NCBI RefSeq assembly: GCF_030272615.1
Contig: NC_081414.1
Location: 826,050,896-826,114,895 of the forward strand
DNA length: 64,000 nucleotides
Source: Cryptomeria japonica
Taxonomy: Eukaryota; Streptophyta; Pinopsida; Cupressales; Cupressaceae
Direction of reading: 5' to 3'
The notes under the pieces are model-generated. The model had not been told where the DNA came from. It saw nothing but the letters and a program-made list of their open reading frames with translations, and did no database searches. This document shows positions 33,329-44,901 of this stretch, one piece after another (the stretch's first letter is position 1; every line of letters begins with the position of its first letter). A program made the translations under genes and the position numbers.

Positions 33329-36300
33329 AAGATGACATAGGGTTCAAACTCACACTCAAGACCTAGGTTGACACCTAACAAGAAAGGGACTCAACATGAC
33401 AACCAAGAGATAACAATCAAGAGTAATGAACCCAATTACATCACAAGGCTAATAATAAATTAATAAACTCCCAGACTCATAATTAACAACAAAGGACATA
33501 AGGATAATGGACACATGTAGGGAAGAGTGTCATCACATGCTAGCCTCATGTGGAATCTGCCTCAACCTTAGAGACAAATAAGGGATGTCGATCTACCACT
33601 CTAATGGTCTTCCCAATCATAGATTTCAAAACCCTCTTCTTGGAATCTGCCACCCCAAATTAATCTCCTTGGGACCCGTCATTAGGGAACACAACTCAAA
33701 TTCATTATCTTTGTTTTAGTGAATCCTATTTACCCAACCCACTAATTAATTATTATGGTTATCACTTGCAATTAAACATAAACTTTTCATGTGGTTCCTC
33801 AGCTAGTCTAGACCCCCTTCTAGAAGTCTATTGCTCATGACCCCAGTCCACACATGCAAGAGCCCACTCTCTCATCCATAGACCAATACCTTAGGGTGAA
33901 CATAACAATATAATCACAATGATCTCACATGAACATTCAACCAAAGCAGAAATGATAGCCATAATTATCCACAAATAACTATACATCAAGAAACAATCCA
34001 TCAAGCCCATAATGCCAAAATTGCCACATTAATTAAAAAAAACCTCAAGAAGGACAAATACACATAAACAAGTACAAAAAATAATTTCATTAACATGACA
34101 TAAACCTCAAAAGTGAGGCACAACATATCCTTTCGTTGGAGCAACAATAGTCCATCCTCAAACAACAAGGATTCACTCAACTTGTTGGAGAAACAATACG
34201 AAACCTCAACAATTAAGTACAAAATTTCTTGCCAGAGCTCAAAAGAATTCAAATACATCAAATATAAATAGCACAATTCCTCAAGAACCTCAATCACATC
34301 ACAACATGTCTCTGGTAAAAACCTAGAATCAAGAAAACTGATGGAAACTGCCAAAAACCTCAAAACACAATGCTAATTCAGAATGACACATATGCCTAGT
34401 AATTTGGTGCATATGACCAAGGAAGTGGCACCTTTGAAACTAACTTTGGTGCATATGACAAATCCTATGACACTTTTGATAATTCTTTTGGCGCATATGA
34501 GTTAGGGAGCTAGAAATCTCAGAACGGAAGGGGAACACTTCCAGACAACCCAGAAAACCACTAAAGCATAAAAATTGGAATCTAAAACCTTCCAGATTGA
34601 TGTAATAACATTCAAAAAATAATAATCAAGGAGAAATTCAATCCATTAATTGATTCATAGATTCAAAAATCCATTCTAAAAGCCACAAAAACTTTCTGAC
34701 ATCACATAGAGAGCAACTACTCAAATCAAACAAATGAAATCTCATTATGAGAATATAATCACTCCTAAAACTCATAAGGGATTGCTTAAAATCAATTTAA
34801 ATTATCAATTTACTCCAAACAATGCATTCAATCAACCTTAGAAAAATACAGCTTTACTCAAAGCCTTTCACGATAATTTTTTCCAAAATAAAACCATGCA
34901 AATAAGACAAGGACAAAAAATAAAACCAATCCCAATCTTTCAATAAATAATAGAAAATCATATTTCAAATCTCTTAAACCCAAAATGAGAATCCACAGAA
35001 AGACATTACACAATTGAAATACTCATAAATCTCTCAATGGCATTCTCCACAAACTACCGACAATGCAAGGAATACAGAAAAATCACATCCCCAAAATTGT
35101 ATTAAGTGCTTTTATCTATTCCAATACCCCATTTCCATTTACAATATTATTTCTCCCAACACCAAACAAGCAAGCTTTCATAGGCACAATGCAGACATGG
35201 AGTCTAAATAAAATTTCCGGAAACCAAAATTGCAAAGGTAGAATCCTCCAACCTGGATATAATAGAAGTTATGGCCAAGGAAAAACCGATGAAAAGAAAA
35301 ACCAAAATCCTCAAGCTTCAATCCAATTCCAAGCTTCCAATCCAGCAAAAAAAATTCAGCAATTGGCAGAAATCATAGAGAAGCCAACCCCCGACAATGC
35401 ACAAATAAGGCAATAGATAAAATTTAAACCCAAACTATAGAAAGATACTGACCAATTAGAAAATTTGATAAAACAATATATTATACCTACCAAGCATGAT
35501 TTCGAGGTAAATATTATTTAGTAATATTATTTACTTACCCATTCAAAATCAACCAATTAGGAAAGAGGATAGGTAAACGTTATATTATGTTTGATTATCA
35601 ATAGTAACAAGATAATAGTTGTATAAACACAATTAAGTGAATAATAAAACCAACTTCAATAATAGTCAAATAAATGAATAAAATAGGTGAAATTCATATA
35701 AATAGAAAATCATAATAGAAGATAAAATCAAATTGTTAATAAAACATAAACAATAAATAAATAATAAAACAATAGAAAATAAATAAATAATACAAAGCAA
35801 TTAAACAATAAATCAAATAAATTAATAAATTAATCTCAACAATAACTAAATTATCAAATAAAAAATTTAAACAATAAATCAAATAAACCAAGCTCAATAA
35901 CATTAATCAAGCCTCAATAATAAATAGTCCAAATAATTAAATACGCATACCATATGATAAATTAATTTAAACATTAATAAATCACATTAACCTAATTATT
36001 AATTAAATAATAAACATACACTCACATTGCCAAAGTAACCCAACAAAAGGGTCAACATCGACACAAGACTCTAACCACCACTTACGTGACAATACAACTG
36101 ACAAGGTGAACAACTAAGCCTAGTGTGTGAGATTAAAACACATGCCATCTCTGACAACTTGTCATTGGGAAAGGACACTCTTAGACCTGTGAGGCTAGGT
36201 GGAGTCGATGTTCGGTGCCTGCAATCTTGCAACCACCACTAAAATGAAATATAATACATATACACCATGATAACTAGGCAAGTGAAAAGAGAATCTCAAC

Positions 36301-36704
36301 ACCATATCATGCTCACAATGAGTGGTAAGGCATCATTCCTTCCATGAAGACAATCACACAAGAACAACATCAATGCATCGCATGAAACCATAACCATGAA
36401 ATAGGGGTTAGAACTATTATAACCTCATAAATCATATGTATAGTCAACATAAGAATGTTAAGTGCATATAATCCATCTCATGTAATTTCATCCTTCAAGT
36501 AACCAGAATAAATCATCAATCATATAAGTCATCCAACACCATGTGTCATATCAAATACCCATCATCATCGATAAGCATCTAGAGTCTAAATAAGATCATA
36601 AGTGTTGATCAAATGTCATCAAAATATCAACCATGAGTCTAAATAAGTCTATCAAAGAATAAATAAAAATGCAAGTCTAGGAGGGACACTACATGACAAC
36701 CAAG
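33329..36704. other. Unclassified non-coding repeat region
   Basis: No reading frame here looks real. A near-identical 14-nt sequence, ACATGACAACCAAG, lies at 33394-33407 and 36691-36704, each preceded by a GGGAC-type block. On the minus strand this resembles the start of an LTR. 35580-36010 is very AT-rich, made of AATAAATAAA-type low-complexity DNA. Around 36120-36240 the composition is more even. A gypsy-type LTR or coding-free element is likely, but I could not set its ends. Confidence 0.4.
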
Positions 36705-37118
36705 TTTGGTCTTGTCCAAATTAACTTTTTGTATGTTGATCAAATCTTCTAGGAGCTTGCTACTATCAAGGACCTTGTTTTTTGCCTTCAGATTCTTCAC
36801 TTCTTGCTCTAGCTTTCCACATTCTTCAAATTCTAGCTTGATTGTTTCTTTCAGGAGCTACTCTGTCTTATCTTTCTTCTCAATCTACTGCATTAGATCC
36901 TTTATAGTCTCATTCGCCTACTTCTACTGATTGTTAACCTCCTTATGCATCAATTTGAATTTCAAATTTTTCTCTCTAATCTTCTGCACACATTCATTTT
37001 CTACCTTCACATTCTCTTTCAATTCCTCATTCTTCGATTCAACACTTTCCAAATCTTCAAGAGCTTCTTGCAAGTCTTCATCCAACTGAAATTCTCCAAT
37101 AATGCACATAGTTGCCAT
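36705..37118 (-). pseudogene. Element D gag fragment, coiled coil
   Basis: The minus-strand frame from about 37118 reads MATMCIIGEFQLDEDLQEAL, then a heptad-rich, Glu/Lys-rich coiled coil through two or three stops, to LDKTKFG at 36705, where the frame meets unrelated DNA. No zinc knuckle is reached. The start lies only about 60 bp from the PBS. This segment resembles the coiled-coil part of SIRE-type Gags. The fragment is too short to tell whether D was autonomous. Confidence 0.6.
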
Positions 37119-37175
37119 GATTCAACCAACAAGGATCTCCCTCAAGTGGTTAAGCTTCCGAGCAAGGGACCAAAG

Positions 37176-37187
37176 CTCTGATACTAA
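37176..37187 (-). other. Element D primer-binding site
   Basis: The minus strand reads TAGTATCAGAGC, a one-base variant of TGGTATCAGAGC, two bases from the LTR end. Confidence 0.75.
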
Positions 37188-37330
37188 TTGTTCACTTGGT
37201 TGAAGGGACCAAAATACTGAGAGGGGGGTGAATCAGTATTCCCATAGATATTAAAACCTTAAAATAAAGTTAAGCTTTCTGATCAATTAACCAAATATTC
37301 TTAACACACATGAAACAACAAATGTAGAAC

Positions 37331-38515
37331 TATTGGCATTTTTGATGATTATGTTGTGATTGTCATTGATGGACACATACTTTCTATAAGATCACTTTGT
37401 GAATGTATGAATTATGATCAACCAGTATTATGTTGTAGTCTTTAGACTATCAATGTTATGCAACAAGTGTTTACCGATTTCAAACGGTATAAAGACCCAA
37501 GCAGCATAAGGAGATTGAGCGATTTGAAGATCTCAAGGGGAGCGGAGCAAAGGAGCCAAAAGCTCTAGTTATCAGTTTCCCAGTCTTCAATTTTTGTCAA
37601 CCGGAAATTTGTTTGAACCTGTATTACTCTGAGTTACCAACCGGTAACTGGAAAGTTGGACAAACGGGTAATACTCTGTGATGAGTTACCATCCACGACA
37701 CTTTGAAGGTGATTTTGTGTCGTGTTATCAAATGTGTCTAGATACAATGAACCTAGGAACTTGCAATGTAATCCTATTGGACCGACATGAAATCAGATTC
37801 CTTTTAAGGACATCATGTCTAGGATTTTGTATGTGATAGAGAGTATGCGAGTATAGCTGTTAGGTTTTGTAGTGGTTGTTAAACTTCTTGAATGTGCGAT
37901 CTTAAATGAGAATATCAAGCTTGTGAGTTGTAATAGAGTGAGGAGTTACTGAAGACTGAAGTAGTGCTGAAATGCATTAGCTATAAGCTACAATGGATCT
38001 GATCAAGCAGATTGTGCTATTTGCTAGATCATTCACTTGTTGATTACTCACATCTTTGACAAGTTAGAAACCCTTAACTGAGTAGGCCCAGAAAAGCCTT
38101 TGTAAATCCTCTAACAAGGTGGTTCACATTTGTGGATCTGAAATCCTCTCACAAGGTAGTCTTTAATCGAACTTATCTCCTAACAGAGATTGAGATTCCT
38201 AACAGGATCTATTCTGGTAAAGAACATTGCATGACGTTAACCGGTCTGACCTTAACCAGTCTGGTTACTATTCTGCAGATATTTACTTGTGAGTTTCATC
38301 TCACCGTGGTTTTTCCCATTTGGGTTTCCACATCAAAATCTCATGTTATGGTGATTGTGCTTCTGTGGGTGAATGCATTATTTGCTATTTAGTTTGCATG
38401 TGTGTTAACTGGTTTGTTTGCTAAATTGTTTTACCGGTTTACTGCTAGACTGTTAAAGTGTTTAAGTACAGTATTTTTTTGTATACTAACTCACCCCCCC
38501 TCTTAGTATTAATCA
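37331..38515 (+). repeat. Element A 5' LTR
   Basis: It is 1,185 bp, starts TATTGGC (3' copy TGTTGGC) and ends AGTATTAATCA. A GTGGTTTTTCCCATTTGGG block lies at about 38306-38324 and a C-tract at 38491-38503. Confidence 0.93.
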
Positions 38516-38517
38516 AT

Positions 38518-38530
38518 TGGTATTAGAGCC
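38518..38530 (+). other. Element A primer-binding site
   Basis: TGGTATTAGAGCC, one change from the tRNA-iMet-type site, lies two bases after the LTR. Confidence 0.9.
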
Positions 38531-38565
38531 AACCTTTCTATAATTCTAACCACTTGGAAAGAGAT

Positions 38566-39846
38566 ATGGAGGAATACACTATGAGAGAACTTACTCATCA
38601 GCTCACTTAGACTAAGTAAGCCTATGATGAACTTAAGGTCAAATATAAGGCCTCTCAGGCAAAAAGAAGAGAGCATGCTGAAAAACTAATGGAGCTAACT
38701 GAAAACAACTCTTCTAATGAAGCGGACATTGAAGCCCTAATACAAGAAGTAGAAAAGCTGAATGAATCCAATACCAACCTAAGAAAAGAGTTGGAAGGAC
38801 TAACTATCCGAATGTGTCAAGAGCTTGAGAACCGGAGGGAAAATGAAGATCTAGTAAAAGAAAAAGATCATGAGATCTCCAAGCTAAAGCAAGAGATCAG
38901 TGCACTTACCGCTCATCTTCATTAAAGCAAAATGGAAAAAGAAGAAGTGCAAGGTGAACTAAACATGGCTATTTCTAAAAATGCAACCTTGAAGGAATCC
39001 AATACTGGTATTTCCAAAGAATTTGCTGAGTCAAAGGAAATACTTGCCAAATTCAATAAGAGCACTGTCAAGCTAGAGTAGAAACTTGAATCAGCTAAAT
39101 CAGTAAAGAATACCAATGAACTTGGTTTCTCTGAATATGAGGAAGGTGAGACCTTTGGAACAAAATATGGAGCATCAAAGAAATAACCGACATCAAAGGA
39201 TAAAGGTAAGCAAAATTTCAAAGCTATTTGCTTTAATTGTCTCAAGGAAGGACACATTGCTAATGTATGTAGAAGTAAGGCTTACAATAATTTTCCTTAT
39301 TTTCTAAACGATAAGCCTAGACCCAATAGATTCAATGGTAATTGTTATGCATGCAACAAGTTTGTGCATAGAGCATTTAAATGCAGGTTTGTCATGCACA
39401 ATACTGGAAGGTATCCTCAAAGGAGTCAAGGAGTTTTTCCTGAACCCTCTGGGAATAGGAACCCAAACCAGTTTAACACCTATAATCATCAGTCAGGGAG
39501 TGGTGGCTATCAAGTAGCAACCAGATGGAGAGAAATCTGTGTGATTTGTTATGGTCATGGTCACACTGCTGCAACATGCAGAAGGAAGAACAGAAACATG
39601 AATAATGGACCTTGGAGAGCACCCAGAATGGTTTGCTATCATTGCAACAAAGCGGGTCATTCAGCAAGATTCTACAAAAGTAGAAAGAGTGTATCAGATG
39701 ATATACCTGTAACTCTAGAAGGAAATATTGATGTTGAAATTGTCCAAATAGATATGAAGAAAACTTGGAAGAAGAAGCCAGAAGAAGTTATTCAAGAAGA
39801 ACCGATTTCTACACCTAGTGTGGAAGTCGTTGAACTGGCAAACTAA
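38566..39846 (+). pseudogene. Element A Gag with a coiled coil and four zinc knuckles
   Basis: The ATG at 38566 is the first after the PBS. The frame holds about 427 codons to TAA 39844-39846. Residues about 20-190 form a Glu/Lys/Leu-rich coiled coil. Four knuckle units follow: CFNCLKEGHIANVC (near 39232), CYACNKFVHRAFKC (near 39349), CVICYGHGHTAATC (near 39538) and a fourth, CYHCNKAGHSARFY (near 39631), whose last Cys is now Tyr. Five in-frame stops (38608, 38617, 38923, 39079, 39184) all fit CAG/CAA changes. I see no separate N-terminal gag domain like that of element B. Gag would bind element RNA. Confidence 0.85.
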
Positions 39847-40287
39847 GCATCAGAAAAGCTTAGGGGGAGCAAACGATGAAATATCATGAACCCCCAATTG
39901 ACACCGATAAAAGACCTTAACTGGTATGTGATACCTGTCAGATTGGTAGAAGACCGGAAATGGTAAAAGGAAAATTAGGGTTTACGCCCTAATAGTGGAG
40001 CATTTATTATGGTAGGTGGAGAATCTATTTAAAAGGAGTTTTCAAATCATTTTTCACTTATCATTTTTTGAGTGAAGATGTTTTCAAGTGCGGAGTGAAG
40101 AAAAGCGATTTACACTGCGATTCAAAGAATTTATCAAAATCCCGAAGAAGAATTTGAAGCAAACATATGCTGGAGAAGTGTAGAACACAAAGCGGTATTT
40201 CAGCAACCGCAGGAGTGTGGCTAAGTTCGAATTCCAAAGCCCTAAATTTTGATTTTTGGAGGTATTTTTCAAAACTCTCTATTAATC
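39847..40287 (+). promoter_or_regulatory. Gag-ORF2 spacer with promoter-like features
   Basis: This 441-bp spacer is non-coding. It has a PPT-like CTTAGGGGGAGC tract (39859-39870) and TATTTAAAAGG (near 40027-40037), which resembles a TATA box, about 250 bp before the ORF2 ATG. The corresponding spacer in element E is of similar size and keeps recognisable blocks (TTAGGGTT, GCATTTATTA, CATTTNTCACTT). An internal promoter for ORF2 is possible but unproven. Confidence 0.45.
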
Positions 40288-43200
40288 ATGGCTTTCGCAT
40301 CACATGCTAGCTCTAGTGCACCCATTGATTCTGTAGACTTCATTCAACGGAAGGCAAAATACAATGCCCTATCTCAAATATCCGCTAGTGTTATAGTGGA
40401 AGAAGGCATTTCAAATTTCATTGACTGCAAGATTGAAGACCTAGGATCTGTGATGATCCATTCCCACTTGATTTTGTTCTGTGGGAAGGATAAGAAGATT
40501 AAACCGGAATTCAACATTCTGGAAAAGAAGAAACTTCACAATGTAGTCTTTTTTCTTGAAGAATTTTTGGATGATCATATTCGCATTTTTCTGAGCAGAG
40601 TACATGGTGATAAGATGTACTTAGAGTGGACACATGATATCACACCAGAATCAATTCATGCCATCACCAGTTTTTGCAACATCCGTGAAGTGCCAACCCT
40701 AAAAAAGATTAGCAAGACAGAAATGACTAAGCTCATCGGTTCTATGAGTGATTCGCGGGGAATGACTGTCAACTCAATCAAGGATGATCTTGTCAAATAT
40801 GCATGTATGGTGATAGGATACCAGACGTTCCATGCCAGCAGAATCAACTTTGTCTCTGCTACAGCGATAAATGTTGCCTATAGGATGATCAAGGAAGATG
40901 CATCATTTGATCTATGCACTTGTATGCAAAGACAACTTCTATTGAATCTCAAGTCGACCAAACAGGACAATGCATTGAGATTTAAGTTTGGACAACTATT
41001 GGCTGGGTTGTTCTTCTACTTGCAAGGCTACTTTCCAAGAGTAGGTGATATTCTATGGTATGCTGACCAATTGGTGACAAAGAAAATCAAGGAAAGCCTA
41101 CGAGCGATTAGACCCGGCTATCTGGAAGTGCTGAACAAATACTTTGATGAGTTCAGATGCAAAACAAACCAAAGGGTAAGAATATCCAATGATATAGTCA
41201 AAAAGTATGAGGAGGTCATCTGCTTCACCATCAAAGTTGATGAGTGCATAATGGAGGCGGTTGAGCCTAGACAGGATGAAGTGGAACCAATGGGATATGA
41301 GGTAATGTATGATATGTTGGATGGGTATGCCTCTACCCTACTTGCCTCACCTCTTGATCCGAAGGCAAAGAGAACCGACACCTATCTAGAAAGAATTACA
41401 CCGGTTCAAGAACCCTCAGTAAAAAAGGGAAAGGCAATGCATTCAACATCAACAACGATTATTGCAGCAAGTCCCAAAGTGACCAAGCGGTCACCAGTAA
41501 AGAAGAAACCAGAAGTGGCACCTGCCAAAGTCTTTGAGAGGAAGCAAAAGATAAAAAAATACACCAGACTCAGAGGACACTGTCTTTGATGAACAACCTA
41601 AAAAGACCAGGCAATCAAAGAAAAAGACAAAGAATGAACCGACAACATCTGCACCGATAAATATTGACATTTCTTCTTACAAACCTTTGACACATTATCA
41701 AAGAACAATTAAGAATATTAGAGGAAAAGTACTTGGTGATTTGAAAGAATGTTTTGATGATTTTAATAATGATGAAAAGGAAGAAGTTGAATAGGAAGTT
41801 ATCAATTATTTATGTATTAATGACCGGTGGCCTTCAAAAATTAAGTCTGAGACACCTAATTCTTTATATAATTCTTTAGATAACAAATGGCACATTGCCA
41901 TATAGAAAGAACAGGAAATAAGAGAAGAAGTATTTTCACATTACTTCACTAATGTACCTAGATCAGAATTGTATGAAGTAGTGGAGAGATATAAGGGCCT
42001 CTTCTTCATGAGAAGAAGAAGACTCAAGCTATTGGAAGAAAAAATTTCAGAAGTGGTCAAAGATACCCACTCCCTTGCTCAATTAGCATTAAGATTGCAT
42101 CAAGTAGCTGAAGCAAACGAAAAGGATGAGCAAGAACCGAAAATCACTCAACCAAATGAAGTATACAACAGTGAAGGAGAACTGGTCACCACTCAAATAG
42201 ATCTAATTGATGTTGATGCCTTAAATGGTGACAAAGTTACTTCTGATGCACCAGCAGAAATAGAAGATAAGAAGAAACAGGAGGAAGAAAAGACAAAATA
42301 GGCAAAATAGGAAAAGAAGCAAAAGGAAGAAGAAAAGAAAGAGAAAGAAAAGAGAAAAGAAGAGGAGAATAAGAAATGAGAAGAAGAGAAGAAGAAGAAG
42401 GAAGCAGAAAAGGAAGAGGAGAAGAAAAAGGAAGAGGAGAAGAAGAAGGAAGCAGAAAAGGAAGAGGATAAGAAAAAGGAAGAGGAGAAGAAGAAGATGG
42501 AAGCGGAAAAGGAAGAGGAGAAGAAAAAGGAAGCAGAGAAAAAGGAGGAAGAGGAGAAAAAGAAGAAGGATGAAGATGAAGAGAAGAAGAAAGAAGAGGA
42601 GAAAAATAACCCAGACGAGGACAAGAAAAGAGCCAAAGAGAAACAGGAAGCGACACAGAGCACTCAGATGGAGACTCCAAAGGCAACCGGTAGTCAAGCC
42701 AAACCGACTGAAATTACTAGTCCCATTGACCTCCAGTCTGCAAATGAATCGGAGCTGTTGCAGAGCATTAAGCTTGCTCAAGAGCGATTGGATGCTCTAA
42801 GGAGGAAAAAGGAGGAAGATGTTATCCAAACTGCGGTGGAAATACTCACCAATTTGATACCCAGTACTAACCTCCCCACTACCGATTGCTCATTTTCCCA
42901 ATTAAAACTTCTATGTACAGTTGTGGAAGACCAGGTCCAAAGCCTGGAAGAAGTTGTAGAAGCAAATGCCAAGAAAGAGCATGAAAAGGCTCTGAACATT
43001 GCCTTGGTGAAGAAGTTCAATGAGCTTCGGTCAGAACTTCAGAAGGCACAGAAGGATATCAGAGATGCAATGGATAAGGGGAATCTACTACTTAGAAAGA
43101 TTTGTCAACCTCATCTATTCTGTGATGATGTGCTCACTCAGAAGGACAAACTGCAATCTGATATGCAGTCATTTATTAGCACCTTCAAGATGCCATATGA

Positions 43201-43534
43201 TTCCTTCTCCACATATGGACAAACTGCTCACTGGTTTCAACTCTAGTCTACAAGAATTGAGGTAGAGATAAGCAACCAGACACGTAATTTGCAGGAACTT
43301 CAACTGGTCCTACTGCCAAGACTGCAAATTTTCCAGAAATGCTACCTCAATCTAGATGCCCTAACAGTCACTCAAGAGTTGAGTACCATGGATGCCATAG
43401 AGGAGCAGGTTTATCAAATACAAATGGAGAATGAGGTTGCTACCTCATTGCTTGAATCATATTCTTTATCCATGAAGACATTTATGCAAGATTTTAAATC
43501 AGTTTTTGACAAATTTCACTCTTTATTGTCATAA
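40288..43534 (+). pseudogene. Element A ORF2: large non-pol protein, ~1,080 codons
   Basis: The ATG at 40288 is the first in frame. Residues 1-430 are open and look globular, with ITSFCNIREVPTLKK, YACMVIGYQTFHAS, FGQLLAGLFFYLQGYFPRVG, VKKYEEVI and CIMEAVEPRQ. A basic/proline tail follows. A 1-nt frameshift in an A-run (41553-41559) moves the frame; downstream it stays open apart from six point stops (41792, 41903, 42299, 42308, 42377, 43244). About 42290-42620 is a Glu/Lys/Ala-rich segment likely to be one long helix. The C-terminal third (to 43534) is coiled coil. No enzyme motif, signal peptide or membrane segment is seen. A diverged homologue is in element E. The N-terminal block may relate to plant transposon-associated domains of unknown function. 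Confidence 0.75.
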
Positions 43535-43812
43535 ACTCTTATTTTGTTAATGCTAATAGAACATGGGTTATTCTGCTGTACTTTGTCATTGTTGGCAAAG
43601 GGGGAGTAGTATTTGTATTTAAAATTTTGATGAGTAGTATTCTGTATTTAAATTTTGATGCATACTTTCATGTCTATCTTTGTAAGAAAGTAGTATACAT
43701 TGTAATGTTTACAAAAGGGATAGTGTATATGCTTAGGGGGAGTAAATATGGCACGATTTTGTTGTAAAACACTTAGATGTCAAAATTTTTCCTAGGTGTT
43801 GCCATCAATGCC
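43535..43812 (+). other. Element A 3' untranslated region with extra PPT-like tracts
   Basis: This short non-coding stretch has AAAGGGGGAGTAG at about 43597-43609 and CTTAGGGGGAGTA at 43732-43744, upstream of the true PPT. No ORF is seen. Confidence 0.65.
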
Positions 43813-43824
43813 AAAGGGGGAGAT
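43813..43824 (+). other. Element A polypurine tract
   Basis: AAAGGGGGAGAT lies directly before the 3' LTR start TGTTGGC. The 32 nt at 43804-43835 are identical to the reverse complement of 46358-46389 in element B. Confidence 0.92.
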
Positions 43825-44901
43825 TGTTGGCATTTTTCATGATTATGTTGTGATTGTCATTGATGGACACACACTTGCTATAAGATCACTTTGTAAATGT
43901 ATGAATTATGATCAACCGGTATTATGTTGTAGTCTTTAGACTATCAATGTTATGCAGAAAGTGTTTACCAATCTCAAATGGTATAAAGACCCAAGTGGCA
44001 TAAGGAGATCAAGCAGTTTGAAGATCTCAAGTGGAGCGGAGCAAAGGAGCTAGAAACGACAATTATCAGTTTCCCAGTCTTCAATTTTTGTCAATCGGAA
44101 ATCTATTTGAACCGGTATTACTCTGAGTTACCAACTGGTAACTGGAAAATTGGACAAATGGGTACTACACTATGATGAGTTACCAACTGGTATATTTTGT
44201 GATGAGTTACCATCCACCGACACTTTGATGGTTATTTTGTGTCATGTTATCAAATGTGTCTAGATACAATGAACCTAGGAACTTGCAATGTAATGCTATT
44301 GGACCGACATGAAATCAGATTCCTTTTAAGGACATCATGTCTAGGGTTTTGTATGTGATAGAGAGTATGTGAGTATAGTTGTTAGGTTTTGTAGTGGTTG
44401 TTAAACTTCTTGAATGTGCGATCTTAAATGAGAAGATCAAGCTTGTGAGTTGTAACAAAGTGAGGAGTTACTGAAGACTGGAGTAGTGCTGAAATGCATT
44501 AGCTATGAGCTATAATGGTTCTGATCAAGCAGACTATGCTATTTTCTAGATCATTCACTTGTTTATTACTCACATCTTTGACAAGTTAGAAACCCTTAAC
44601 CAGGTAGGCCCAGAAAAGCCTTTGTAAATCCTCTTACAAGGTGGTTCACATCTATGGATCTGAAATCCTCTCACAAGGTAGTCTTTAATCAGACTTATCT
44701 CCTAACAAAGATTGAGATTCCTAACAGGATTTGTTTTGGTAAAGAACATTGTATGACGTTAACCGGTCTGACCTTAACTAGTCTGGTTACTATTCTGTAG
44801 ATAGTTACTTGTGAGTTTCATCTCACCGTGGTTTTTCCCATTTGGGTTTCCATGTCAAAAATTCCTTGTGTTATGGTGATTGTGCTTTTGTGGGTGAATG
44901 T

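Noticed and set aside
34001-34363. 120-codon minus-strand frame in the unclassified region
   Set aside because: Composition is Leu/Phe/Tyr-rich without any motif, the surrounding DNA is repeat-like and no neighbouring coding supports it.
40249-40287. Upstream extension of element A ORF2
   Set aside because: The extension begins with a TTG, not ATG; the first ATG in frame is at 40288 and is preferred.
42193-42781. Long minus-strand open frames rich in Ser/Phe/Leu
   Set aside because: They are reverse-strand shadows of the Glu/Lys-rich repeat of element A ORF2; GAA/GAG-rich DNA rarely has stops on the opposite strand.
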